Positions 16,931 to 26,038 of a DNA stretch of 52,815 nt are shown here, in pieces. The stretch is from assembly GCA_937949945.1 (NCBI GenBank), contig CALFEQ010000183.1, positions 1-52,815 on the forward strand, written 5' to 3'. This stretch comes from an uncultured Myxococcales bacterium. GTDB lineage: Bacteria > Myxococcota_A > Polyangia > Polyangiales > Polyangiaceae. The translations under genes and the position numbers were made by a program. Position 1 is the first letter of the stretch, and every line of letters begins with the position of its first letter. The notes below the pieces were generated by a model that saw nothing but the letters and a program-made list of their open reading frames with translations, had not been told where the DNA came from and did not search any database.

Positions 16931-17776
16931 TCAGTTGGCCGTCCTCAGGTGGAACGGGAACTTCATCTTGCGAACGACGCGCACGACCTTTCCGTCGAGG
17001 GTCCCGGGGTTGAAGCGCCACGTACGGAGCGCCGCGATCACGGCCGCGTCGAGCATCGGGTGGCCGCTCACGATCTTGATGTCCTCGACGTCGCCCGTCT
17101 CCGTCACGACGAACTTCACGACGACGACGGCCTCGATCCCTTGCTTGCGCGCCTCCTCGGGGTAGGAGGGCATCGACCGCCGGATCGCGACCGGCGGGGT
17201 CGTCACCTCCACGACCTGATAGGGACGCGGCGGAGCGGTCGGCAGCGGTGGCGCCGTGACCGTGGGCGCCGGAACGCCTCCTCCGCCGCGCTTTCCGGTG
17301 CACCCGACGCAGCCGTTCGGATCGCCTTCGCCGAACGGGATCTCCGCGACCGCACTCGACGGGTCGGCCTCCTCCGGCTTCTCTTTCGGAAGCACGGTCG
17401 GCGGCGCGTCGACCTTCGGCCCGAGAGGCGGCGGCTGCGCGTGCGAGGCGATCTTCGGCTTCGGCCTCGGCTTCGGTGTCGGCTCGGGTGGAGGCGGCGG
17501 GGGCGGCGGCTCCGGCTTCGGCTCCGGCGCGACGAACTTCAGCTCCACCTCCTCTTCGAGGACCTGCCTCTTGATCTGCCCGCCGTAGACCGCGCCGACG
17601 ATCAAGAGGCCCGCGACGACCGCGAGCGCCGCGGCATACGAGCCGGCTACGCGCTTCGCGCGCCCCTCGTCCTCGTCTTCCTCGCGTCGCCACGCGTCGA
17701 GCGGCACGTGGCGTTGATAACGGATGAGCGTGGCACGACCGTGACGAGGTTGCGACGAGTACGCGGCCGATCGCAC
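16931..17776 (-). CDS. tonB: TonB energy-transducing protein
   Basis: 281 residues from a GTG at 17776; a second GTG at 17707 would remove 23 residues and is possible. A charged N-terminus precedes one membrane helix (about 44-66, AAALAVVAGLLIVGAVYG). Next comes a Pro/Lys/Glu-rich spacer (about 78-120) that spans the periplasm, a CVGCTG motif, and a C-terminal TonB domain from about 195 (MPSYPEEARKQGIEAVVVVKFVV, then AALRTWRFNPG). It carries energy from ExbB/ExbD to the plug of the receptor. It is the first gene of the cluster and is divergent from the response regulator at 17830. The CxxC in the spacer region is not usual for TonB. Confidence 0.93.
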   Translation of the reverse strand: MRSAAYSSQPRHGRATLIRYQRHVPLDAWRREEDEDEGRAKRVAGSYAAALAVVAGLLIVGAVYGGQIKRQVLEEEVELKFVAPEPKPEPPPPPPPPEPTPKPRPKPKIASHAQPPPLGPKVDAPPTVLPKEKPEEADPSSAVAEIPFGEGDPNGCVGCTGKRGGGGVPAPTVTAPPLPTAPPRPYQVVEVTTPPVAIRRSMPSYPEEARKQGIEAVVVVKFVVTETGDVEDIKIVSGHPMLDAAVIAALRTWRFNPGTLDGKVVRVVRKMKFPFHLRTAN

Positions 17777-17829
17777 ATCGATGCACGGCGTCGCGATCGT
17801 CGTCGCGAGCGACGAGACGGTTCACGAAA

Positions 17830-18552
17830 ATGTTTCGGTCGGAGCATCCGCGCGTCGCGCCCCGATCGATCGATGAGACCGTGGCCCGCGTGTTGGTGGT
17901 CGACAGCGACCCTGTGTTGCGCGCCGCGCTCGCATCGTCCCTCACGAGCGCCGGCTTCGAAGTCGAAACGGCGGGCACCGGGCAGGCCGGGCTCGCGATG
18001 GCGTGCGCGTCACCACCCGACGTCGTCGTCTTCGATCTGCTCGTGCCCGACCTCGACGGGCTCGAGCTCTGTCGCGCGCTCCGCTCGGCGCTAAAAGGCC
18101 GATTTTTGTGCGTGCTCAGCGCCGCGAGCGACGAGGCCGACCGCGTCGCCGCCTTCGAGGCAGGCGTAGACGACTACGTGACGAAGCCGCACAGCATGCG
18201 CGAGCTGATCCTCCGCATCCGGTCGCTCGCACGACGGCGGAGCGCAGCGGCTCGACAGAACGACGCGATCCTGCTCGGCGCCCTCTGCATCGATCGCGCC
18301 GCGCGACGCGTCGAGGTCGATGGGGCTCGCGTGGAGCTGGCGCGACGCGAGCTCGACCTGCTCATCCACCTCGCCGACCGCGCCGGCCGGGTACAGACGC
18401 GCGATACGCTCCTCGCAGAGGTGTGGGGAGACTTCGCCGAGTCCGAACGTGTCGTCGACACGACGATCAAACGCCTTCGCAAGAAGCTCGGACCGATGGG
18501 CAGCGCGATCCGAACCGTGCGCGGCGTCGGCTACGAGCTGGTCGTCAAATGA
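17830..18552 (+). CDS. OmpR/PhoB-family response regulator
   Basis: 240 residues from ATG 17830. A GTG at 17881 starts directly at the conserved VARVLVVDSD strand and puts the phospho-Asp at residue 52, a usual position; it is a good alternative. The receiver domain has the acidic pair in VVDSD, the phospho-acceptor Asp69 in VVVFDLLVPD and Lys119 in YVTKP. A winged-helix DNA-binding domain follows (LARRELDLLIHLADRAGRVQTRDTLLAEVWG, then VDTTIKRLRKKLG and IRTVRGVGYEL). No sensor kinase is nearby, so it is an orphan. It is divergent from tonB, with about 50 bp between them, and could regulate the TonB cluster. Confidence 0.93.
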   Translation: MFRSEHPRVAPRSIDETVARVLVVDSDPVLRAALASSLTSAGFEVETAGTGQAGLAMACASPPDVVVFDLLVPDLDGLELCRALRSALKGRFLCVLSAASDEADRVAAFEAGVDDYVTKPHSMRELILRIRSLARRRSAAARQNDAILLGALCIDRAARRVEVDGARVELARRELDLLIHLADRAGRVQTRDTLLAEVWGDFAESERVVDTTIKRLRKKLGPMGSAIRTVRGVGYELVVK

Positions 18553-18556
18553 TCGA

Positions 18557-18596
18557 GGCGGGCGATGCTCCTCGTGCTGGAGGAGCCTCGCCCGCC
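18557..18596. terminator. bidirectional terminator hairpin
   Basis: GGCGGGCGA at 18557-18565 pairs with TCGCCCGCC at 18588-18596. CTCCTC and GAGGAG pair inside it, across a 2-by-2 internal loop. It lies between the convergent response-regulator and thiolase genes. No T tract is present. Confidence 0.65.
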
Positions 18597-18616
18597 CGAC
18601 GATCGCGTGCGATGCT

Positions 18617-19780
<1,164 letters not shown>

Positions 19781-19786
19781 GGGAGA

Positions 19787-19813
19787 CCTCAGTCCTCAGT
19801 CCTCAGTCCTCAG
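19787..19813. repeat. heptamer array CCTCAGT
   Basis: CCTCAGT is repeated three times in tandem plus CCTCAG, 27 bp in all, directly upstream of the thiolase start. On the other strand the unit is CTGAGGA. A related array of CTGAGGT lies at 39137-39206. Confidence 0.85.
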
Positions 19814-19925
19814 CTCGAGAGACTGGGCGCGTCCTGCGCCTATTTGGATGCCGTACCACCGGCCCTCGGTTCTCGCGTCTAGTTCCTCGACGTCGAGGAC
19901 CGAGGACCGGCGGGCGCGAAGCGCC

Positions 19926-22337
19926 TCAGTTCCGGAGGGGCTTGTTGTTCATCAGCATGTACTGCATGCGCTCCTGGCTCTTCGGCTCGCCGCACAGGCT
20001 GATGAAGGCCTCACGCTCGAGCTCGAGGATCTCGTCCTCCGTGACCTCGTGCGTGGCGCCCCCGATGCCTCCGCAGAGGACGTTGGCCAGCTTGCGCGCG
20101 ATCTTCGCGTCGTGCTCGGAGGCGTAGCCCCCGGCGACGAGCGTGTCGACCATCATGCTGAGCGTGGCGATGCCGCTCTCGCCCGGCAGGCGGTAGGCGC
20201 GCGGGACGGGCGGGTGGTAGCCCGACTCGGCGAGGCCGATCGCTCGCGCCTTCGCCTCGCTGAGCTGGCGCGCGCGATCGAACGAGACGCCGTCCGTGCG
20301 ACGGAAGTAGCCGAGCGCCTTCGCCTCCTCGGCGCTCGTCGCCACCTTCGCGAGCGCGATGTTCTTGAACACCTGCGTGACGTACTCGTAGGTGTTCACG
20401 TTCGCGCCCTCGGGGATGCCTTCGAGCGCACGCCAGAGCATGTTCAGCGTACCGGCGCCGCCCGGGATGAGCCCGACGCCCACCTCGACGAGACCCGAGT
20501 ACGTCTCCGCGGCGGCCTGCACCGACGCGGCGCCGAAGCAGAGCTCGAGGCCGCCGCCGAGCGTCATGCCGTACGGCGCGACGACGACCGGCACCTTCGA
20601 GTACTTCATCCGCTGGATGGCGTACTGGTAGCTCTTGACCATCTCGCGGATCGGCTCGAACTGCCCCTGGCTCGCGTACATCACGATCAGGAAGAGGTTC
20701 GCGCCGACGCAGAAGTGGTCGCCCTCGTTCGCGATGACGAGCGCGCGGAACTCGCGCTCCGCACGATCGACCGCCTCGTGGAGCATCTTGATGATGTCCG
20801 GGTCGATGCTGTTCGCCTTCGTCTTGAACGTGACGCCGAGCACGCCGTCGCCGAGGTCCCACGCCTCCGCGCCGTCGTTCTTGAGCACGGGGCTCGTGCC
20901 CTTGCGGAGCTGCGCGAGCGTGACGTAGCGCGGGTCCTGCTTCTGCTCGACGTACTTGCCCTCGACGAGGCTGTACTCGAAGCGCTTGCCGCCCTCCTCC
21001 TTGTAGAAGGAGGTCGCGCCGCTCGCCTTCATCTTCTTCACGGACTCCGGCAGAGCGTGTCCGGCCTTCTCGATCGCGTCCGCGGTCTCGGCGAAGCCGA
21101 GCGCGTCCCACGTCTCGAACGGGCCGAGCTCCCAGTTGTAGCCCCACCTCATCGCATCATCGACCGCGGACACCGAGTCGGCGATCTCGCCGCCCTTGCC
21201 GCCGCCGCTCTCGGGCGCGACCCGCCGCGCCGCGTAGGCGAGGCTGCGATAGAGCACCTTGCGCGCGAAGTCGCCCGCCTTGCCCTGATCGGCGACGAGC
21301 TTGCGCACGCGCTCGCGCGGGTCCTCGATCTTCGCGATCGCCTTCGTCGTCGCCTTGATCGTCTCGTCCCCGCCCTTCGGGCGGTACTCGAGCGTCTTCG
21401 GATCGAAGGTGAGGATCTGCTTGTCGGGCGTCTTCTTGTAGAAGCCGCTCTTCGTCTTGTTCCCGAGGAGCTTCCGCTCCACCATCTTGCGGATGTAGTC
21501 GGGGACCTTGAAGACGTCGCGATCCTCGTCGTTCGTCAGCGACGCGTAGCAGTTGTCCGCGACGTGCACGAAGGTGTCGAGACCGACGAGGTCCGCGGTC
21601 CGGAAGCTCGCGCTCTTCGGGTGCGCCATCGGCGTCCCGGTGATGTTGTCGACGTCCTCGGGCGTGAGGCCGTCCGCGAGCATCTGGTGGATCGTCGCCA
21701 TCATCGCGTGGGCGCCGATGCGGTTGCCCACGAAGTTCGGCGTGTCCTTCCCGAAGACGACGCCTTTGCCGAGCGTGTCCTGCGCGAAGCGGACCACGCG
21801 ATCGAGGACCGCCTTGTCCGTGTCGGGGCCCGCCACGATCTCGAGGAGCTTCATGTAGCGGACCGGGTTGAAGAAGTGCAGGACGACGAAGTGCTTGCGG
21901 AAGTTCTCCGAGCGCCCCTTCGTCATCTCCGCGATGCGGAGGCCCGACGTGTTCGAGGCCACGATGCAGTTGGCAGGCACGACCTTCTCGAGCTTCTCGA
22001 AGAGCGCCTGCTTCGCCTCCATCTTCTCGATGATGGCTTCGATGACGAGGTCGCAATCCTTCAGCTTGTCGAGGTCGTCCTCGACGTTGCCCACGGTCAC
22101 GAGCCGCGCGTTGTCCTTGTGGAAGAACGCCGCGGGCCGAGCCTTGAGCGCCTTTTCGAGACCGCCGGCAGCGAACCCGTTGCGCTTGCTCCGGTCCTTC
22201 TTCTCCTCTTCGGAGAGGTTCGGCGGGACGATGTCGAGGAGGAGAACCTCGAGTCCAGCGTTGGCGAAGTGAGCAGCGATTCCGCTGCCCATGACCCCGG
22301 CTCCGATGACGGCCGTGCGACGGATGGGCTTCTGCAT
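19926..22337 (-). CDS. fadN: 3-hydroxyacyl-CoA dehydrogenase/enoyl-CoA hydratase fusion (FadB/FadN type)
   Basis: 803 residues from the ATG at 22337; open frame further upstream has no homology. The dehydrogenase half is first: Rossmann motif GAGVMGSG (residues 12-19), then FVVLHFFNPVRYMKLLEIV and VVFGKDTPNFVGNRIG. The enoyl-CoA hydratase/isomerase part follows, from about 520, with ALVIANEGDHFCVGANLFL and TLGGGLELCFGAASVQ, the oxyanion-hole region. This order (dehydrogenase first, hydratase last) is that of the FadN type and the reverse of E. coli FadB. It should convert enoyl-CoA to 3-ketoacyl-CoA in the cytoplasm. It is upstream of the thiolase on the same strand. Confidence 0.93.
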   Translation of the reverse strand: MQKPIRRTAVIGAGVMGSGIAAHFANAGLEVLLLDIVPPNLSEEEKKDRSKRNGFAAGGLEKALKARPAAFFHKDNARLVTVGNVEDDLDKLKDCDLVIEAIIEKMEAKQALFEKLEKVVPANCIVASNTSGLRIAEMTKGRSENFRKHFVVLHFFNPVRYMKLLEIVAGPDTDKAVLDRVVRFAQDTLGKGVVFGKDTPNFVGNRIGAHAMMATIHQMLADGLTPEDVDNITGTPMAHPKSASFRTADLVGLDTFVHVADNCYASLTNDEDRDVFKVPDYIRKMVERKLLGNKTKSGFYKKTPDKQILTFDPKTLEYRPKGGDETIKATTKAIAKIEDPRERVRKLVADQGKAGDFARKVLYRSLAYAARRVAPESGGGKGGEIADSVSAVDDAMRWGYNWELGPFETWDALGFAETADAIEKAGHALPESVKKMKASGATSFYKEEGGKRFEYSLVEGKYVEQKQDPRYVTLAQLRKGTSPVLKNDGAEAWDLGDGVLGVTFKTKANSIDPDIIKMLHEAVDRAEREFRALVIANEGDHFCVGANLFLIVMYASQGQFEPIREMVKSYQYAIQRMKYSKVPVVVAPYGMTLGGGLELCFGAASVQAAAETYSGLVEVGVGLIPGGAGTLNMLWRALEGIPEGANVNTYEYVTQVFKNIALAKVATSAEEAKALGYFRRTDGVSFDRARQLSEAKARAIGLAESGYHPPVPRAYRLPGESGIATLSMMVDTLVAGGYASEHDAKIARKLANVLCGGIGGATHEVTEDEILELEREAFISLCGEPKSQERMQYMLMNNKPLRN

Positions 22338-22494
22338 TTTGTGCACGCGAACTTTCACCCATCTCGGAGGGTGGACGCAAGGGTCGGCCGACGCACGGCG
22401 CGTCTTCATTCCGTCGCGATTCGTCGCGATCGAAGAGCGCACACGCGCCCCGCGCGTCCGCGCATCGCGATCCACGCGCACGCGCAACGCATGC

Positions 22495-22532
22495 GCGATC
22501 TCGAGCATCCCATGACGATGCTCCGAGATCGC
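22495..22532 (-). terminator. terminator after the cytochrome-like lipoprotein gene
   Basis: GCGATCTCGAGCATC at 22495-22509 pairs with GATGCTC at 22517-22523 and GAGATCGC at 22525-22532, with a single bulged C. That gives 15 bp and a 7-nt loop. It starts 10 nt beyond the stop codon at 22543. Confidence 0.7.
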
Positions 22533-22542
22533 ACCCGCTCCG

Positions 22543-23289
22543 CTACTTCTTGAACCCGCGCGGCTCCAGGCTGCGGAGGTACGTCACGAGCCCCTCGCGT
22601 TCGGCGTCGGTGACCGTCCAACGGTGACCGCTGGGGTGGTCGACGCGGATCGGGAAGCCCGCGGTCGAGATGCCCGTCGTGATGACGGCCGCGACCTCCT
22701 CGTCGGTCGCGGTCGCGAGCGCCGCCGGAGAGTGGTCGATGGCCTCGCCGTTCACGTGGCACTGCACGCAGGGCGGCTCGCCGTTCGCTCCCCCGTTCTC
22801 GTAACGCGTCTTGCCCGTCTGCCAGCGTGCAGACGTGTACTCGGTGACGTTGATCGTCGCCTCGGCCGTCTTGCCGCCCGAGCTCGCCTTGAGCGTGATC
22901 GTCCCCGGGCGCTTGACCGTGACCATGAAGTACTTGCCGTTGTCGATCGTCCCGTCGTTGCGCTCCGGGTTCTCGAGCGCCGTGGGGACGATCTCGACCG
23001 AAGACGAGTCCGTCGCCGTGACCTCGAGATCGTCGGCGGAGTCGTAGACGGCCAGCGGGACCTTGTACGTGTGCTCGCCGTCGTAGCCGGAGTACGCCTC
23101 CTTCGGCATGAAGGTGAGGATGCCGAGGCCCGAGTCCGGCGAAGGCTTCGTGACGAAGCCGCCGTCCTCCTCCTCTTCTTCTTCGTCCTCTTCGACGTAC
23201 GTCTCCTTGGTCGTCGAGCAAGCGAAGAGAGCCAACAGCGACGTGACGAAGAGCCCCGTGCAAAGACCCGCCGTGGGAAGCCAGCGCAT
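22543..23289 (-). CDS. lipoprotein with Ig-like region and cytochrome c motif
   Basis: 248 residues. A lipoprotein signal peptide ends at Cys24 (ALFAC), followed by an acidic stretch of Glu and Asp (about 31-42). Residues about 55-150 look like a beta-sandwich (TFMPKEAYSGYDGEHTYKVPLAVYDSADD, then NGKYFMVTVKRPGTITLKAS). The C-terminal quarter has a haem motif CVQCH (174-178) with HSPAALATATDEEVAAVITTG and a terminal LRSLEP helix, as in a small monohaem cytochrome c. Probably exported and outer-membrane anchored, with an electron-transfer or redox-sensing role that is unknown. GGAGGA lies just before the ATG at 23289. No operon partner is obvious. Confidence 0.8.
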   Translation of the reverse strand: MRWLPTAGLCTGLFVTSLLALFACSTTKETYVEEDEEEEEEDGGFVTKPSPDSGLGILTFMPKEAYSGYDGEHTYKVPLAVYDSADDLEVTATDSSSVEIVPTALENPERNDGTIDNGKYFMVTVKRPGTITLKASSGGKTAEATINVTEYTSARWQTGKTRYENGGANGEPPCVQCHVNGEAIDHSPAALATATDEEVAAVITTGISTAGFPIRVDHPSGHRWTVTDAEREGLVTYLRSLEPRGFKK

Positions 23290-23400
23290 GATTCCTCCGT
23301 GGAGAGGCTACTCGGACAGCATACGCCACGGAGCGCCCCCTCGCCGCTCGGTCGCGTGGCGTGCGGCGCGCGCCTGGATCGCCGATGCACCAATCCGACG

Positions 23401-24798
23401 TCAGGCCGCCTCGGCCTCGTCGGTTTTCGCGGCCGAATCGCTCGCAGACGCGCCGGCCGGCACGGCGGGTTTCTCGCCGAACACACCTTCCCAGCGGGCG
23501 ATGACGCACGCCGCGAGCCCGTTCCCCGTGAGGTTCAGCGCGCTCCGCGCCATGTCCATGATCTCGTCGACGGCGAGGATCATCGCGACGCCGGCCTCGC
23601 CGGGCAGACCGAACGTCGCGCACGTCCCGGCGATGATGACGAGGGTCGCGCGAGGCACGCCGGCCACGCCCTTCGACGTGAGCATGAACGTGAGCACCAT
23701 CGCGATCTGCGTCGAGAGCGGCATGTCGATCTTGGCCGCCTGAGCGATCGTCATGGACGCGAGCACGAGGTACAGCGTCGAGCCGTCGAGGTTGAACGAG
23801 TACCCCGTCGGGATGACGAAGCTCGCGACGCGCCGCGGGACGCCGAGCTTCTCCACCTGCTCGAGCAGGCGCGGCAGCGCGGCCTCGCTCGACGCGGTCG
23901 AGAACGCGATCGTCGCCGGCTCGCGGACGTGCGCGAAGAAGCGCCGGATCGGGATGCGCGCGAGGAGCATCACCGGGACGAACACGAGGACGACGAGGAG
24001 CGCCAGCGCGAGGTAGAGGCTCCCGACGAGCACCGAATAGCTCTTGAGGAGCTGGAAGACGGCAGGCCAGCCCTTCGGACCGCCGGGCGTGCCGGACGCC
24101 ATGTGGCTCACGTTGTAAGCCATCGCGCCGAACACGCCGAGCGGCGTGAGCTTCATCACCATCTCGGTGTACTTGAACATCACCTGCGCGACGCCGTCGA
24201 AGAAGCGCAGGACGGGCTCGCCCTTCTTGCCGACCCGAATGAGCGCCACGCCGAACAGCGTCGAGAAGACGACGACGGGGAGGATGTCTCCCTCGGCGGC
24301 GTGCTTCACGAGGTTCGACGGGAAAGCGTGGAGCGCGATGTCCCAGCCGGACTTCGGCTGCGCGAGCGTGGCGTGCGCGTCGTACGCGAGCGGGAGTCCC
24401 TCGCCGGGCTTCAGCGTGTTGGCGACGACGAGGCCGAGGAAGAGCGCGATCGTCGTGACGATCTCGAAATAGAGGAGCGACTTTGCGCCCATGCGCCCGA
24501 CGCTCTTGAGGTCGCCGGTCTGGGCGATGCCCGTGATGATCGTGGCGACGAGGATCGGGACGATGATGCCCTTGATGAGGGCGATGAACCCCTTCGACAG
24601 GAACTGGAAGAGATGGAACATCGTCGGGTGCTCGGCCTGAGGGAACAGGCCGCCGACGACGACCCCGAGCAGGAGCGACAAGAAGATGAGCGGCGTGCCG
24701 CCGAACCTGGACTTCTTCGTTCGATCGGGCGCCTCGGCGGCGCCTTTCTCGGCCGCCGGACGCGACGAGGGCGGCGCGCTCACGTCTCTCTCAGCCAT
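23401..24798 (-). CDS. dicarboxylate/amino acid:cation symporter (SDF family)
   Basis: 465 residues with about eight membrane segments and two re-entrant loops. Signatures of the glutamate/dicarboxylate symporters are present: the serine-rich loop AFSTASSEAALPRL and the TM7 motif VIPTGYSFNLDGS. The N-terminus (about 1-35) is a charged cytosolic extension and the C-terminus is Ala/Glu-rich. It imports C4-dicarboxylates, Glu or Asp with sodium or protons; which one cannot be resolved. It starts 18 bp after the PlsC gene on the same strand, so both are probably co-transcribed. Confidence 0.93.
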   Translation of the reverse strand: MAERDVSAPPSSRPAAEKGAAEAPDRTKKSRFGGTPLIFLSLLLGVVVGGLFPQAEHPTMFHLFQFLSKGFIALIKGIIVPILVATIITGIAQTGDLKSVGRMGAKSLLYFEIVTTIALFLGLVVANTLKPGEGLPLAYDAHATLAQPKSGWDIALHAFPSNLVKHAAEGDILPVVVFSTLFGVALIRVGKKGEPVLRFFDGVAQVMFKYTEMVMKLTPLGVFGAMAYNVSHMASGTPGGPKGWPAVFQLLKSYSVLVGSLYLALALLVVLVFVPVMLLARIPIRRFFAHVREPATIAFSTASSEAALPRLLEQVEKLGVPRRVASFVIPTGYSFNLDGSTLYLVLASMTIAQAAKIDMPLSTQIAMVLTFMLTSKGVAGVPRATLVIIAGTCATFGLPGEAGVAMILAVDEIMDMARSALNLTGNGLAACVIARWEGVFGEKPAVPAGASASDSAAKTDEAEAA

Positions 24799-24816
24799 CC
24801 GTCTCGGTCATCGGCG

Positions 24817-25755
24817 TCAGGCGTCCGTGTGGACGTCGGCCGGCTGCGAGCGCTCGGCCCCGGAGCGTCGAGACGCCGTCGGCCGCGCGACGGGGCGCTG
24901 CGAGACGGGCAGCTCGGCGTCGGGATCGCGTCCGGCGCGAATGGCGGCATCACGACGCTGCTGCTCGGCGAGGGCCTTGATCGCGTCGAGGCAGCGATCG
25001 GCGGCGCGCTTCTGCGCCGTGATCATGCTCGCCTTCGGACGGAGATCGGAGAAATCGATCGGCGGGCCGAAGTAGATGTCGACGGGGTGCTCGCGCGGGG
25101 ACAGCGCGTTCCACTTCATCTCGCCGAGGATGCTCTGCCCCATCCCGAGCGCGAAAACCGGGATGACGTGCGCGCGCGTCGCCCCGAGCGCGATGCGTCC
25201 GACGCCGGGCTGCGCCGGGAGGAAGGAGTAAGGATCGTCTCCCTTGTTGCGCGTGCCCTCCGGATGGATCCCGAGCACGGTGCCCATGTCCTCGCGGTTC
25301 AGCTCCTCGATGCAGCGCGCGACGACGTAGTTGTTGAAGGCGCGCTTCTCCTTGTCGCGCATCACGGGCGGGAACATCCGCATGCCGCTCATGACGGCGT
25401 TCACGACCGGCCCGGCCGGATGGTCGTAGAAGAAGGTCTGACGGACGGGGAAGAAGATCCGCTTCGTCAGGTTGGTGCGCCAGTAGAGGATCGCCGTGAT
25501 GCTGAAGAAGTCGAAGAAGGAGCGGTGATTCGCGACCAAGAGGATGCTGTCCTTCTTCCCGTACGGCGCCAGGTGCTCGAGCCCCTGGATGTTGAACCGC
25601 CGCCCACCGCAACTGTAGATGAGGCCTCCCATGAAGGCGCTGTTCCACGCGATCGAGAGCGGCGTGAGGCTCGGTCGAGCGAAGAAGTCCGCGATCTCGA
25701 ACGAGACGCGCTCGAGGAGGCTCAGAGGAGCGAGCTGTTCCTTGGTCGGACGCAC
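24817..25755 (-). CDS. plsC: 1-acyl-sn-glycerol-3-phosphate acyltransferase (PlsC family)
   Basis: 312 residues from a GTG at 25755 (VRPTKEQLAPLSLLERV). The frame stays open 52 codons further upstream, but that part is Arg-rich and looks non-coding. The acyltransferase motif I, HRSFFD (H77 to D82, HX4D), is followed by motif III, HPEGTR. These catalyse transfer of an acyl chain to lysophosphatidate or a related acceptor at the membrane. The C-terminus is a Pro/Arg tail. It precedes the symporter gene by 18 bp. No other phospholipid gene is adjacent, although an alkyl-DHAP synthase lies 4-6 kb away on the same strand. Confidence 0.87.
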   Translation of the reverse strand: MRPTKEQLAPLSLLERVSFEIADFFARPSLTPLSIAWNSAFMGGLIYSCGGRRFNIQGLEHLAPYGKKDSILLVANHRSFFDFFSITAILYWRTNLTKRIFFPVRQTFFYDHPAGPVVNAVMSGMRMFPPVMRDKEKRAFNNYVVARCIEELNREDMGTVLGIHPEGTRNKGDDPYSFLPAQPGVGRIALGATRAHVIPVFALGMGQSILGEMKWNALSPREHPVDIYFGPPIDFSDLRPKASMITAQKRAADRCLDAIKALAEQQRRDAAIRAGRDPDAELPVSQRPVARPTASRRSGAERSQPADVHTDA

Positions 25756-25996
25756 GCGGGGCGTCTTAGCAAGAAGAGGATGGGGCGTCGTCCCCCTCGA
25801 TCGCGAAGTGCGCCAAAGGTGGGCCTCTGCCGGCGATCGACGGTGGCGCGAGCGCGCCAGCGGCGGACGGCCGGATCGCCCGGGCTGCGAGGTGTGCCAG
25901 CCGAGCGGCACACCCTGGCGGGAGCGTCCGGATCAGGTCGCGTTTCGCACCATTGAACCCACGTAATTTTCGCAAGTTGCACGGCTTGGCACATCT

Positions 25997-26010
25997 GGTC
26001 CGTGCCTTGC
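25997..26010 (+). promoter_or_regulatory. possible sigma-54 promoter of the beta-propeller gene
   Basis: GG at 25997-25998 and GC at 26009-26010 are spaced by ten bases inside TGGTCCGTGCCTTGCT, close to the TGGCAC-N5-TTGC consensus. A start site near 26022 would leave a short leader with GGAG at 26025 and the ATG at 26039. This is a match by eye to a short consensus, so it is uncertain. Confidence 0.35.
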
Positions 26011-26038
26011 TCTGCCGTATCCTCGGAGACCGACCGCC

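Noticed and set aside
17732..17750. TGGCAC half of a sigma-54 promoter before tonB
   Set aside because: The TTGC part is missing at the right spacing, and the site lies within the tonB reading frame.
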